From contig JAGGXZ010000224.1 in assembly GCA_021162805.1 (NCBI GenBank), positions 1-64,000 of the forward strand: a stretch of 64,000 nt of DNA, read 5' to 3'. The stretch is from Candidatus Poribacteria bacterium. GTDB taxonomy: Bacteria; Poribacteria; WGA-4E; B28-G17. Position numbers and translations under genes: made by a program. Positions within the stretch are counted from its first letter, which is position 1, and every line of letters starts with the position of its first letter. The notes under the pieces were generated by a model, which ran no database searches, had not been told where the DNA came from, and worked only from the letters and a program-made list of their open reading frames with translations. Shown one piece after another: positions 26,341-34,246 of this stretch.

Positions 26341-27219
26341 TTACGCCTCCAGAGCCATCCTGATCGCCTCCCTTTGAATCTGTGAAGCGGGAGGCATCGG
26401 CGATCGGGGCCTTCCGCCCGATCTGTTTTGAAGCTGCATGACGTATTTGACACATGCGGGGAGGTTATCGCCGCTCATGGCGTTCCAGAGCCGCAATAGC
26501 CTCTTATGTATCTGAAGCGCCTTGGGGTGATCTCCCTCCTGCACGGCGTCCCACAGTTCCAGACACCACTGGGGCACAGCCGTCAGTATGGCGGCTATCG
26601 CGCCGTGTGCCCCTAAGATGAAACTCGGATATAACAGCGCGTCAACGGCGCTCATCACGGTCGCCTCGCCCTCATCTAGCATCAGCAGTAGATCGGCCAG
26701 CGCCTTCATATCGCTGGCGCTCTGTTTGACCCCCACCACCAGATCGACCTCACGAATTATTCTCACCAGAAGCTGTGACGAGCAGTAGCTCCATGGCACG
26801 ACGTTATAGATCAGTATCGGAACCCCCACAGCCTCGGCTATGGAAGCGAAATGCCGAAGCATCGAGTCGTCGTCGGGTTTGAAGAGATAATGAACCGGTG
26901 TGATCTGCAGGGCCAAAATCCCAAGGTCCGCCACTGCTCTAGATCGCTCTATGGCCTCTTTGGTCGAATCGGCGATAACCCCGGCGATGATCGGCACCCT
27001 GCCCTTCGCCTCCTCGACCGCTATGGCCACCAACCTTCTCAGCTCATCCGTGCTGAGGGTATGCCCTTCACCTGTGCTCCCGCCGACGGCAAGGCCGTGG
27101 ACACCAACCTTAATCAGATATCTAACCTCTTCCTTGAATGCCTCTTCGTCGATCTCCTCGTCTTCCCCAAACGGTGTCACCATAGGGGGAACAATACCGT
27201 AAATCCTTTTCCTTTCCAT
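26341..27219 (-). CDS. DapA/NanA-family aldolase
   Basis: Class I aldolase of the dihydrodipicolinate synthase family. The carboxylate-binding GGSTGEGHTL is at residues 46-55, the catalytic Tyr138 is in ILIYNVVPW, and the Schiff-base Lys165 is in VVGVKQSASD. Length 292 residues. The residues that would separate DapA, NanA, KDG aldolase and others are not decisive, and it is not in a lysine cluster, so it is left at family level. It has its own promoter (27259-27287) and reads away from the lolB-like gene. Confidence 0.82.
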   Translation of the reverse strand: MERKRIYGIVPPMVTPFGEDEEIDEEAFKEEVRYLIKVGVHGLAVGGSTGEGHTLSTDELRRLVAIAVEEAKGRVPIIAGVIADSTKEAIERSRAVADLGILALQITPVHYLFKPDDDSMLRHFASIAEAVGVPILIYNVVPWSYCSSQLLVRIIREVDLVVGVKQSASDMKALADLLLMLDEGEATVMSAVDALLYPSFILGAHGAIAAILTAVPQWCLELWDAVQEGDHPKALQIHKRLLRLWNAMSGDNLPACVKYVMQLQNRSGGRPRSPMPPASQIQREAIRMALEA

Positions 27220-27258
27220 CCTAGCAGCCCTCGGATTAGGTTTTAGAAACTTGTAAAT

Positions 27259-27287
27259 AGAATATCATCATCACATCGATCAGTCAA
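27259..27287 (-). promoter_or_regulatory. Promoter of the DapA-family gene
   Basis: On the - strand TTGACT (27287-27282), a 17-bp spacer, and TATTCT (27264-27259). Start of transcription near 27252, about 33 bases before the ATG at 27219. Confidence 0.55.
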
Positions 27288-27309
27288 CGTACGTCGGGTT
27301 CGAAGAGGC

Positions 27310-27339
27310 TTGACCCTTTGACAGGAGCGGTGTTATAAT
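27310..27339 (+). promoter_or_regulatory. Promoter of the lolB-like gene, giving a leaderless mRNA
   Basis: TTGACC at 27310-27315, an 18-bp spacer, TATAAT at 27334-27339. The expected start point (27346-27347) coincides with the ATG at 27347, and no Shine-Dalgarno can fit, so the mRNA should be leaderless. Confidence 0.6.
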
Positions 27340-27346
27340 TCGAGAT

Positions 27347-28141
27347 ATGAGAAGGTCGATATATGTGATTCTCCTTTCCATCGCCATCCTGTCCGGATGT
27401 GGCAGCTCGAATCTGAGATTGGAGGAGCTTCGCCCCGTCGATGCCTCCCTTGCGGATGAGATCATTTCATCCCTTAACTCCACCACACTGCTCATGGGAA
27501 GTTTCAGGACGACTTTGACCCTCTCAGTGGATTCCCCCGGATCGCATCAGGAGCTAAGAGGATATCTGCGATATAAATATCCCGATAAGTTCAGGCTTGA
27601 TCTGCTCGGAGCGTTAAATGAGCTTCGGGCGGTGATCATCGCCAACGGCGACGATTTCCTGATGCTCCTCACCCAGGAGAGGGAGGCGATATCCGATAAA
27701 CTCTCGGATAAACTGCTGGAGGAGATCTTCGGGATCGGGATACGGATCTCCGACGTGCGTGGGGCCGTATTGGCCAATCCCATTTTCGGAAAGAACAGGG
27801 GAAAGCTGAGGGTCGGCGCTCGCATCGATGGCGGATATGCCATCAGATATAACTCCGATCAGACTCTGGAGGAGACCAGAGTGAGAAAGTTTAAAGGAGG
27901 ATACGTGGTTTCAAGATGGGTCATCTACGATAAGAGCGGGAAGCTGATCCAGGATGTCTCCTTCTCCTCCTATTCCATTGTCGACGGCCTTCCTAGACCT
28001 CTCAAGGTTGAGGTTTTGAGGAGGAGAGAAAGGACGAAGGTGATCTTCTCGGCGTCAAATCCACAGGTGAATGCCGACATACCGGATTCCATCTTCTCAG
28101 TTGAGATACCTCCGGGTGTCACGGTTCGAAGTGTGCGATGA
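27347..28141 (+). CDS. LolB-like outer-membrane lipoprotein
   Basis: Lipoprotein signal with Cys18 (AILSGCGSS), followed by a LolA/LolB-like incomplete barrel: HQELRGYLRYKYPDKFRLDL, ANGDDFLMLLTQ and DVSFSSYSIVDGLPRPLKV, the last resembling the strand that LolB/DUF4292 proteins use to hold lipids. It lies directly before ispE with an ATGA overlap, the same neighbour lolB has in E. coli. It probably receives or inserts lipoproteins at the outer membrane. Low sequence conservation in this family keeps this a likely rather than certain call. The transcript is probably leaderless. Confidence 0.65.
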   Translation: MRRSIYVILLSIAILSGCGSSNLRLEELRPVDASLADEIISSLNSTTLLMGSFRTTLTLSVDSPGSHQELRGYLRYKYPDKFRLDLLGALNELRAVIIANGDDFLMLLTQEREAISDKLSDKLLEEIFGIGIRISDVRGAVLANPIFGKNRGKLRVGARIDGGYAIRYNSDQTLEETRVRKFKGGYVVSRWVIYDKSGKLIQDVSFSSYSIVDGLPRPLKVEVLRRRERTKVIFSASNPQVNADIPDSIFSVEIPPGVTVRSVR

Positions 28142-28998
28142 GGTTTGCTGCACATGCTAAGGTGAATCTCTATCTGGATGTTTTGAGGAAGCGGGAAGAC
28201 GGATATCACGACATACTGACGATCTTTCAATCCATAAGCCTTGCCGATGAGCTTGTGATCGAGAGATCTGAAGGTATATGGGTGGAGTGCGATGTTCCGG
28301 GATTGCCCTCGGGCGAGATGAACCTGGCATACAGGGCGGCGAAGTTGCTCAAAGAGACGGCGGGTCTTAAAGCCGGAGTTAGGATTGAGATACACAAACG
28401 GATCCCGATCGGCGCCGGGCTTGGGGGAGGGAGCGCGGACGCAGCCGCAGTCCTAGTCGGAATGAACGAGCTTTTCAACCTCAACCTTCCCCGTGGAACT
28501 TTGATGGAACTCGGTTCTGAGATAGGCGCCGATGTGCCGTTCTGTATCCTGGGAGGCACCGCCCTCGGAGAGGGAATCGGCGACAAACTGACGAGGATCC
28601 CCTTCATCGGCGAGATCTGGTTTCTATTGCTCAACCCAGCGATCCATATCTCCACAGGGTGGGCATACAGGAACTTACGGTTGACTAAACCGAGAGGAAA
28701 TGCTAATATTTTAATTCAGCGGTTTAAAGGGATTAATTCCCCCGAATCGGTCTCCTCGCTGTTGTATAACCTCTTCGAGACCGTTGTTTTCCCTGAATAT
28801 CCCGAGGTGGCCAGGTTAAAGGTGAGGCTTCAGGAATCGGGGGCGCTGGGAGCTCTGATGAGCGGAAGCGGTTCCACGGTTTTCGGGATCTTCAGGTCGA
28901 GGGAGGAGGCCGAGACGGCGTGTGAACTTCTGCGAGGTGAGGTTCCCTTTTGCTTCGTCGTGTGCGCCGTGAATGAGGGAGTTGTAAAGATTTCCTGA
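28138..28998 (+). CDS. ispE: 4-diphosphocytidyl-2-C-methyl-D-erythritol kinase
   Basis: GHMP kinase of the MEP isoprenoid pathway that phosphorylates CDP-ME. The N-terminal AKVNLYLDVLRKREDGYHD carries Lys8. The GHMP ATP loop PIGAGLGGGSADAA is at about residues 90-103, with Asp101 as the expected base. The C-terminal ALMSGSGSTVFGIF closes the site. The 286-residue length is normal. Start overlaps the lolB-like stop. tRNA-Gln follows at once. Confidence 0.95.
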   Translation: MRFAAHAKVNLYLDVLRKREDGYHDILTIFQSISLADELVIERSEGIWVECDVPGLPSGEMNLAYRAAKLLKETAGLKAGVRIEIHKRIPIGAGLGGGSADAAAVLVGMNELFNLNLPRGTLMELGSEIGADVPFCILGGTALGEGIGDKLTRIPFIGEIWFLLLNPAIHISTGWAYRNLRLTKPRGNANILIQRFKGINSPESVSSLLYNLFETVVFPEYPEVARLKVRLQESGALGALMSGSGSTVFGIFRSREEAETACELLRGEVPFCFVVCAVNEGVVKIS

Positions 28999-29005
28999 AT
29001 CGGGT

Positions 29006-29081
29006 TGGGCGGTCGCCAAGCTGGTAAGGCACGGGACTTTGGATCCCGCATTCGCAGGTTCGAATCCTGCCCGCCCAGCCA
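29006..29081 (+). tRNA. tRNA-Gln (anticodon TTG)
   Basis: A 76-base cloverleaf: acceptor stem TGGGCGG with CCGCCCA, anticodon loop CTTTGGA giving TTG, T-arm GCAGGTTCGAATCCTGC, discriminator G and an encoded CCA. Seven bases after ispE, and 11 bases before TIR element B. Confidence 0.95.
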
Positions 29082-29092
29082 TTACAGATAGT

Positions 29093-29249
29093 CGCTTATA
29101 TTATCGCTAAGTGTAGCAGAGATCTGAGAGGAAGGAACGAGAAACCAGGATGGAAAACGTTACAACGTTAAACGTTGAACGTGCAACGGATTTCTCTTCT
29201 CCTCGTTCCTCCTCATGGATAACCGCTACACTCAAGGGGAATATGAGCG
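29093..29249. mobile_element. TIR element B (MITE-like, 157 bp)
   Basis: Ends CGCTTATATT and AATATGAGCG, with TGTAG/CTACACT inner ends, match elements A and C. The 8 flanking bases on each side agree at six positions (CAGATAGT and TAGATAAT), a decayed target duplication. The interior has GAGGAAGGAACGAG foldback arms around a cluster of AACGTT units, unlike the interiors of A and C. Confidence 0.75.
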
Positions 29250-29274
29250 TAGATAATTCATGTAGAGGAGAGAG

Positions 29275-29928
29275 ATGTTACAGGAGAGGATAGAGGTTCA
29301 ACCCAGAGAGGGACTGGGAAAAGGCGCCGCTAGAGCTCTTAGGAGACAGGGATTGATCCCTGGCGTCGTCTACGGCCATAACTTCGGTCCCATACCCGTG
29401 CAGGTCGAACTCGAGGAGCTCAAACGACTTTTACACCACGAATCCATCGAAAGCATGCTTATAAGGATGAAGCTCAACGGCAGGGAAGAGACCGTTATGA
29501 TCAAGGAGATCCAGCGACATCCGGTTACCTATGATATCCTGCATGTCGATTTCCATAGGGTCTCCCTGACCGAGGAGGTCACAACACGAGTTCCCGTTGA
29601 ACTCGTCGGAGAATCGATCGGCGTTAAGGAGGGTGGTATCCTCGAGTTCCTGCTCCGAGAGCTTGAGATAAGATGTCTGCCCACAGAAATACCCGAACAT
29701 ATCGCCATAGATATATCACAGATGAGGATAGGGGATTCCCTCAGAGTTGGTGATCTGAAGCTGAAAGAGGGCATAACCGTTCTGGACGATCCGGATACCG
29801 TCATAGTTCTGATCGCTGCTCCCGTCGTGCGAGAGGAGATCGAGGAGGTCGAAGAGGCGGCAGAGGAAGCTGAAGAGGAAGAACCGGAACTCGTCGGGGA
29901 GAAAAAAGAAGAAGAGGAGGAGAGCTGA
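29275..29928 (+). CDS. rplY: 50S ribosomal protein L25/CTC
   Basis: Binds 5S rRNA. The L25 domain occupies residues 1-90 (QPREGLGKGAARALRRQG, IPGVVYGHN, IQRHPVTYDILHVDFHRV). The CTC-type beta domain follows to about residue 185, with a very acidic tail (EEVEEAAEEAEEEEPELVG). The long CTC form is usual in diderm phyla outside the gammaproteobacteria. Upstream of pth, a common neighbour; here an amidase and a GerMN gene lie between. Confidence 0.93.
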   Translation: MLQERIEVQPREGLGKGAARALRRQGLIPGVVYGHNFGPIPVQVELEELKRLLHHESIESMLIRMKLNGREETVMIKEIQRHPVTYDILHVDFHRVSLTEEVTTRVPVELVGESIGVKEGGILEFLLRELEIRCLPTEIPEHIAIDISQMRIGDSLRVGDLKLKEGITVLDDPDTVIVLIAAPVVREEIEEVEEAAEEAEEEEPELVGEKKEEEEES

Positions 29929-29960
29929 AGCTGTTGCTCCAATCGATACGACTAACACCG

Positions 29961-31040
29961 ATGATTCACAGCAAAACCGCCATTTTAACGGCGGTTTTGT
30001 TATTATCGGCCCAGATATCAGGGGGCTCTGATACGCTCAGAGTCCTGGACGAGGTAGGGGGGGAAATCGCATCCCTTCGACTTTACCGCATCGGCGGAAG
30101 AGGGTATGTGCTGTCGGATGATCTGTGTTCGGCCTTTAACGCCAAACAGCGTTACATCCCGATAACCCATAAACTTCAGATCCTTGTCGGCAAACACAGG
30201 GTCGATCTCCATATCGGCGAGAGATCCTTCTTGGTGGACGATAGAGCGTGGAGCAAACCTCTACCCTATCCCGTTCAGCTTATCTCGGATAGACCGGCCC
30301 TTCCCGTTGAATTCGTCTCGACCGTTTTGCCCGATCTCCTGGGTCTCAAGGGGGAGTTCGACTCAAAAGGAATGGTGCTCAGATTGCTCTCCTCTATCCC
30401 CACACCACCTCCGACAACATCCGAAGGCAAGTTCACGGTCGTAATCGACCCCGGACACGGGGGTTCCGATTCGGGATTGGTGATGGGAAACCTCCGTGAG
30501 AAGGACGTTAACCTGAGGATCGCCGAGGTGATCGCCTCAAAGTTAAGGGGAAAGGGAGTTGAGGTCAGGTTGACCAGAGGTAAGGACATCCCGTTATCCC
30601 TTGATAGGAGAATCCGTTTCGCCAACTCCCTTCACTGCGATCTCTACTTCTCCATCCACTGTGACGGTTCAGCGATACGGCAAAAACGAGGTTATAGGAT
30701 CCTGGTCGATAGGATCTGGAGAGAGAGGCGAGAAGGGATGATCGTGGCTGCCAGCCCTCCACTTAGCGCTGAGAGGCTTCAGACGGCCTATGAGCTGGCC
30801 ACCAAGATAGCGAGTGGATTCGAGGGGATCGGGCTGGCCGGAAGGGTTTATAGATTGCCGATACATCGATTCTCCGAATTAACCATGCCAGCTCTGATCC
30901 TGGAGCCGGGTTTTCTCTCCAACGATGCCGATAGAGTTCTGCTGACGGATGAAGATTTCCTTAACTCCATCGGCGATGTGGTGGCCGAAGTGATATCGGA
31001 GATGAAAGGCGATGTGTCGGGAAGAGGGGAAAGCCAATAG
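29961..31040 (+). CDS. N-acetylmuramoyl-L-alanine amidase (Amidase_3)
   Basis: Periplasmic zinc amidase that cuts the peptide from muramic acid in peptidoglycan. A signal peptide (TAILTAVLLLSAQISGG) precedes a region of about 130 residues resembling a copper-amine-oxidase-like or AMIN-type domain (LRLYRIGGRGYVLSDDLC). The catalytic domain has zinc ligands in VIDPGHGGSDSG, REKDVN and FSIHCDGS, and the catalytic Glu in LILEPGFLSN. ATG at 29961 is preferred to TTG at 29934. The first codons coincide with a terminator-like hairpin (29973-29998). The 3' end overlaps the GerMN gene by 29 bases. Confidence 0.88.
   Translation: MIHSKTAILTAVLLLSAQISGGSDTLRVLDEVGGEIASLRLYRIGGRGYVLSDDLCSAFNAKQRYIPITHKLQILVGKHRVDLHIGERSFLVDDRAWSKPLPYPVQLISDRPALPVEFVSTVLPDLLGLKGEFDSKGMVLRLLSSIPTPPPTTSEGKFTVVIDPGHGGSDSGLVMGNLREKDVNLRIAEVIASKLRGKGVEVRLTRGKDIPLSLDRRIRFANSLHCDLYFSIHCDGSAIRQKRGYRILVDRIWRERREGMIVAASPPLSAERLQTAYELATKIASGFEGIGLAGRVYRLPIHRFSELTMPALILEPGFLSNDADRVLLTDEDFLNSIGDVVAEVISEMKGDVSGRGESQ
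29973..29998 (+). terminator. Terminator-like hairpin inside the amidase signal-peptide codons
   Basis: Perfect 9-bp stem AAAACCGCC / GGCGGTTTT with an 8-base loop, the T run in the right arm continuing as GTTATTAT. It lies 45 bases after the rplY stop, where a terminator would be expected, and also within codons 5-13 of the amidase. Confidence 0.6.
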
Positions 31041-31608
31041 GCTGATAATAACGATATTCGTCCTGGTGGCGGCCCTTTCAACGGTGATGGCCTTTCTGAT
31101 CTCCAGAGGGCTTGAGCGATCTGAGTTTACATATCAACCTCAGACCGATCTCCCCCCTGAAAATCCGCCATCTGAAGGAAAGAAGGTGAAGGTGAGACTA
31201 TATTTCCTCTCGCCATCCACGGGAAACCTGGAGATGGAGGAGCGCCTGATTCCGGCTCAGCAAAATCCGGCCGAAACGGCAAGAACGATTATCTCAGAGC
31301 TCTCCGCCGGATCGAAGAAGGGGCTTATCAGTCCCGTCCCCCCTGAACTTACCCTAAGAGCCATCTTTATAGATAGAGCCAATAGAATATATCTGGATTT
31401 CCCCTCCGCTGCTATGCTCAAGATTCCAAGATCCCCTGAATCGGAGATCGAGTTCCTCTCCGCGATCCTCAGCTCCATCAAGGTGAATTTGCCTCACATA
31501 AAAGAGGTGCAGATATTGGTGGACGGGCATAACGCTCAGACGCTGACGGGATATCTGGACGTATCGCTTCCCATACCGATAGATGACTTCCTGAAGGAGG
31601 TGTTGTGA
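31012..31608 (+). CDS. GerMN-domain membrane-anchored protein
   Basis: One N-terminal membrane segment (residues about 9-31), a proline-rich linker, then a GerMN domain: VKVRLYFLSPSTGNLEMEER, NPAETARTIISEL, IYLDFPSA and the terminal VQILVDGHNAQTLTGYLDVS. In spore formers GerM acts in the envelope, and in other phyla the domain occurs in proteins next to amidases, as here. An envelope role is likely; the precise function is unknown. It overlaps the amidase gene at its start and pth at its end. Confidence 0.8.
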   Translation: MCREEGKANRLIITIFVLVAALSTVMAFLISRGLERSEFTYQPQTDLPPENPPSEGKKVKVRLYFLSPSTGNLEMEERLIPAQQNPAETARTIISELSAGSKKGLISPVPPELTLRAIFIDRANRIYLDFPSAAMLKIPRSPESEIEFLSAILSSIKVNLPHIKEVQILVDGHNAQTLTGYLDVSLPIPIDDFLKEVL

Positions 31609-32183
31609 TGGATCTCCGGATGGTCGTCGGATTGGGAAATCCGGGTGAAAGATATGCCATGACCAGACATAATCTGGGTTTTAGGGTGATCGATGAGCTC
31701 GTCGGCAGGCTCGATCCTCCTTCCCCTATCCTTCAGGATGAGGCTTTAGTTTATAAGGTTGAAGCCGCGGATAAGCCCCTTTTACTCATTAAGCCGATGA
31801 CCTACATGAACGCCAGCGGCAGAGCGGTTAAAGCCCTCATGGACAGATACGACCTTTCCCCTCAACAGATGCTGGTCATATTCGACGACGTCAACCTTGA
31901 TCCCGGAGTTTTGAGGATCAGAGCGAAGGGAAGCGATGGCGGTCATAACGGCGTAAGATCTGTAATCGAGTCGATTGGGACTCGGGATTTCCCCAGGTTG
32001 AGGATAGGAATCGGCAGGCCGGATGATATGGATCTCATAGACTATGTGCTGGGGGAGATCACCTCCCAGGAGGCGGAGATCCTCACGACGGCGGTCAAAA
32101 GGGCGGCGGACGCCGTCCTTTTCATGCTGACCGATGGGGTAGAACGGGCTATGAGCAGGTTTAACGGGCCGGTGATGGTATGA
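31608..32183 (+). CDS. pth: Peptidyl-tRNA hydrolase
   Basis: Recycles peptidyl-tRNA released from stalled ribosomes. Conserved residues are present: Asn11 in VVGLGNPGERY, catalytic His21 in TRHNLGFRV, KPMTYMNASGRAV, and the Asp of VIFDDVNLDPG. GSDGGHNGVRSV is the RNA-binding loop. ATG at 31608 has GGAGG seven bases upstream; GTG at 31605 is also possible. Its stop overlaps the DUF951 start. Confidence 0.95.
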   Translation: MDLRMVVGLGNPGERYAMTRHNLGFRVIDELVGRLDPPSPILQDEALVYKVEAADKPLLLIKPMTYMNASGRAVKALMDRYDLSPQQMLVIFDDVNLDPGVLRIRAKGSDGGHNGVRSVIESIGTRDFPRLRIGIGRPDDMDLIDYVLGEITSQEAEILTTAVKRAADAVLFMLTDGVERAMSRFNGPVMV

Positions 32184-32443
32184 GATCACCTCTTCCATCG
32201 AGGACGTTTAAGCTTAGGATAGGTGATATCCTCTATATGAAAAAGGAGCACCCGTGTGGAAGCAGGAAATGGCGTGTATGGAAGCTGGGTCTGGACGTGG
32301 GGATTGAATGTCTCGGTTGCGGCAGAAGGGTAAAGATAAGACGTGAGAAGCTGGAGAGGAAGATAAAGCGGGTGATCAGCCCGCCCGATGTGAATAGGAC
32401 TCCTTTATCCACCTCTCCAGCGTCCCATCCGGATCTTCTATGA
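32180..32443 (+). CDS. DUF951 small protein
   Basis: The DUF951 core is clear: FKLRIGDILYMKKEHPCGS, then KWRVWKLGLDVGIECLGCGR and RVKIRREKLERKIKRV. A Cys plus a CxxC-like pair (HPCG and CLGCG) could bind a metal. The family is known mainly from Firmicutes and is uncharacterised, with a possible nucleic-acid role. The last 20 or so codons are non-conserved and overlap the opposite-strand ClpX-like gene by 68 bases. Coupled to pth by an ATGA overlap. Confidence 0.8.
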   Translation: MRSPLPSRTFKLRIGDILYMKKEHPCGSRKWRVWKLGLDVGIECLGCGRRVKIRREKLERKIKRVISPPDVNRTPLSTSPASHPDLL

Positions 32444-33926
32444 CCTCCCCCGTTATGGTGAACTCAGTCCTGCCGGAGTTCTTTTTGATGAGGTTCAAGC
32501 CGTATTCGTAATCTCTGAGGATATCCCTACACACATCGTTCGGATCGGCCTTCCTCTCGGATGAGATCTTAGCGATCCTCCTCACGGCCTCATCGTCAAA
32601 CGAGATCGTGATGCCGTATTTATCGAAGAACTCCGTCGAATAGCTCTTGAGGAGTTCCCTTACCACCATCTCCTCGTTGTATTCCGGATCGGATAGGATC
32701 TTACTGAGTTCCCCTTGAGGATCGCGCACGACCTTATCGGTCACCACGAACTTTTTGATATCGGTTGACGGAAGCTCGAACTTGAAATCCCTCATCACCC
32801 TCTCACACACGGTCATCAATCCCCTCGCGCCCGTTCCCTCCTTATATGCTTCTCTGGCTATCTCCCTGAGCGCTTCGTCCGAGAAGATGGCCTCGATGCC
32901 GTATGCCTTGAAGGACCGCCGGTATTGTTTTATTATCGAACCCTCGGAGGTTTTAAGGATCTGATACAGATCCTCCTCGTTGAGTCCCTCGCACACCACG
33001 TGGACGGGAAGCCTTCCGATGAACTCCGGTTCGAAGCCGAACTCTATGAAATCCTGGGAGGTCACCTGTCTGAGGTATCGATAGTCATCCTCCTCATCCC
33101 TCGACTTTATATCCGCCCCGAAACCGATGTTCCTTTTATTCAGCCTTCGCTTGATTATCTCCTTGAGGTTTGTGAAGGCGCCGCTGACGATGAAAAGGAT
33201 ATGCTTGGTGTTGATCACCCGTCTTTCGACTTTGCCCTTGCGTTGGAATTCGGCGATCGCCCTGAGCTGCGATCCCACGTCATAGAAGGCGTTAAGGTCC
33301 ACCTCCGTCTCCTCCATGAGCTTGAGCAGGTTCATCTGCACACCTCTGCCGCTGACGTCACGGCCTATGATGTTGGGCGCCGTTGCGATCTTATCTATCT
33401 CATCCAGATAGATGATCCCATATTGGGCCAGTTTGATGTTCCCGTCGGCCTGTATGACCAGATCCCGAACAAGATCCTCCACGTTACCGCCTACATATCC
33501 CGTCTCGCTGAACTTCGTGGCATCGGCTTTGACGAAGGGGACGCCGATCAACTTGGCTATGAGCCTGACCATATAGGTCTTGCCCACACCGGTTGGCCCG
33601 ATGATGATTATATTTTGCTTTGAATACTCCTCGTCCCTCAAACTGGGATCGCGTTCACACTCCATGATATGGTTGTAGTGGTCACATATGGCGATCGCCA
33701 ACGCCTTTTTCGCCTCATCCTGTTTGATGACGTATCTATCGAGATATTCCTTTATGTCCTTAGGCTTGAAGTTGAAGTTCAGCTGTATCGGTTTCTCCTC
33801 CTGTTTCTCCTTTTCACCGGTCTCGGCGGCTCCGGGGGGATAGAAGCCGAAGTGAACGGTACCGCCGTATTTTTCACGCAGCCGTTCCAGATCCTTTTGG
33901 AGCTCCTCAAATGTCGGATTTCTCAT
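32376..33926 (-). CDS. ClpX-like AAA+ unfoldase without the zinc domain
   Basis: Hexameric ATP-driven protein unfoldase of the ClpX clade. Walker A GPTGVGKT (residues 110-117), pore loop GYVG (143-146), Walker B IIYLDEIDKI (171-180), a ClpP-docking IGF loop (267-269) and sensor region FEPEFIGRLP are present. The N-terminal zinc domain that loads adaptors in normal ClpX is absent; residues 1-50 are a charged helix and linker. A C-terminal extension of about 100 residues makes it 516 long instead of about 420. Probably a second ClpX-type unfoldase with its own substrates; ClpP is not in the window. Confidence 0.82.
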   Translation of the reverse strand: MRNPTFEELQKDLERLREKYGGTVHFGFYPPGAAETGEKEKQEEKPIQLNFNFKPKDIKEYLDRYVIKQDEAKKALAIAICDHYNHIMECERDPSLRDEEYSKQNIIIIGPTGVGKTYMVRLIAKLIGVPFVKADATKFSETGYVGGNVEDLVRDLVIQADGNIKLAQYGIIYLDEIDKIATAPNIIGRDVSGRGVQMNLLKLMEETEVDLNAFYDVGSQLRAIAEFQRKGKVERRVINTKHILFIVSGAFTNLKEIIKRRLNKRNIGFGADIKSRDEEDDYRYLRQVTSQDFIEFGFEPEFIGRLPVHVVCEGLNEEDLYQILKTSEGSIIKQYRRSFKAYGIEAIFSDEALREIAREAYKEGTGARGLMTVCERVMRDFKFELPSTDIKKFVVTDKVVRDPQGELSKILSDPEYNEEMVVRELLKSYSTEFFDKYGITISFDDEAVRRIAKISSERKADPNDVCRDILRDYEYGLNLIKKNSGRTEFTITGEVIEDPDGTLERWIKESYSHRAG

Positions 33927-33956
33927 CTTCCATCACCAGCCTCGCCCTTTTCGACT

Positions 33957-34167
33957 CGCTCTTATTTCCCTTGAGTGTAGTTAGGTAGCAATCAACGTCC
34001 TATCCCTTTCACGATCAGAGGTTAAGGCTGAGGTTAAGGTCGAGAGACGAGAGTCTAGAGTCCTTTTTTGTCTCTCGACTCTTGACCCTCGACCCTTGAC
34101 CATCTTAACCTCAACCTAAACCTTAACCTGTTTTTGCATCCCACTACACTCAGCGATAATATGAGCG
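33957..34167. mobile_element. TIR element C with perfect 8-bp target duplication (211 bp)
   Basis: Ends CGCTCTTATT through TTGAGTGTAG and CTACACTCAG through ATATGAGCG are the same terminal repeats as elements A and B, in reverse order. TTTCGACT flanks both sides exactly (33949-33956 and 34168-34175), showing transposition with an 8-bp duplication. The interior is a long imperfect foldback of AGGTTAAGG and CGAGAG units. Noncoding. It fills the 320-base gap between the ClpX-like and dppF-type genes. Confidence 0.85.
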
Positions 34168-34246
34168 TTTCGACTTGATCTTCCCGATAGGGAAGTTTAC
34201 AAAAACCGTGTCCGTTAGTCAACTTCCCCCTTCAGGGGAGACACCC

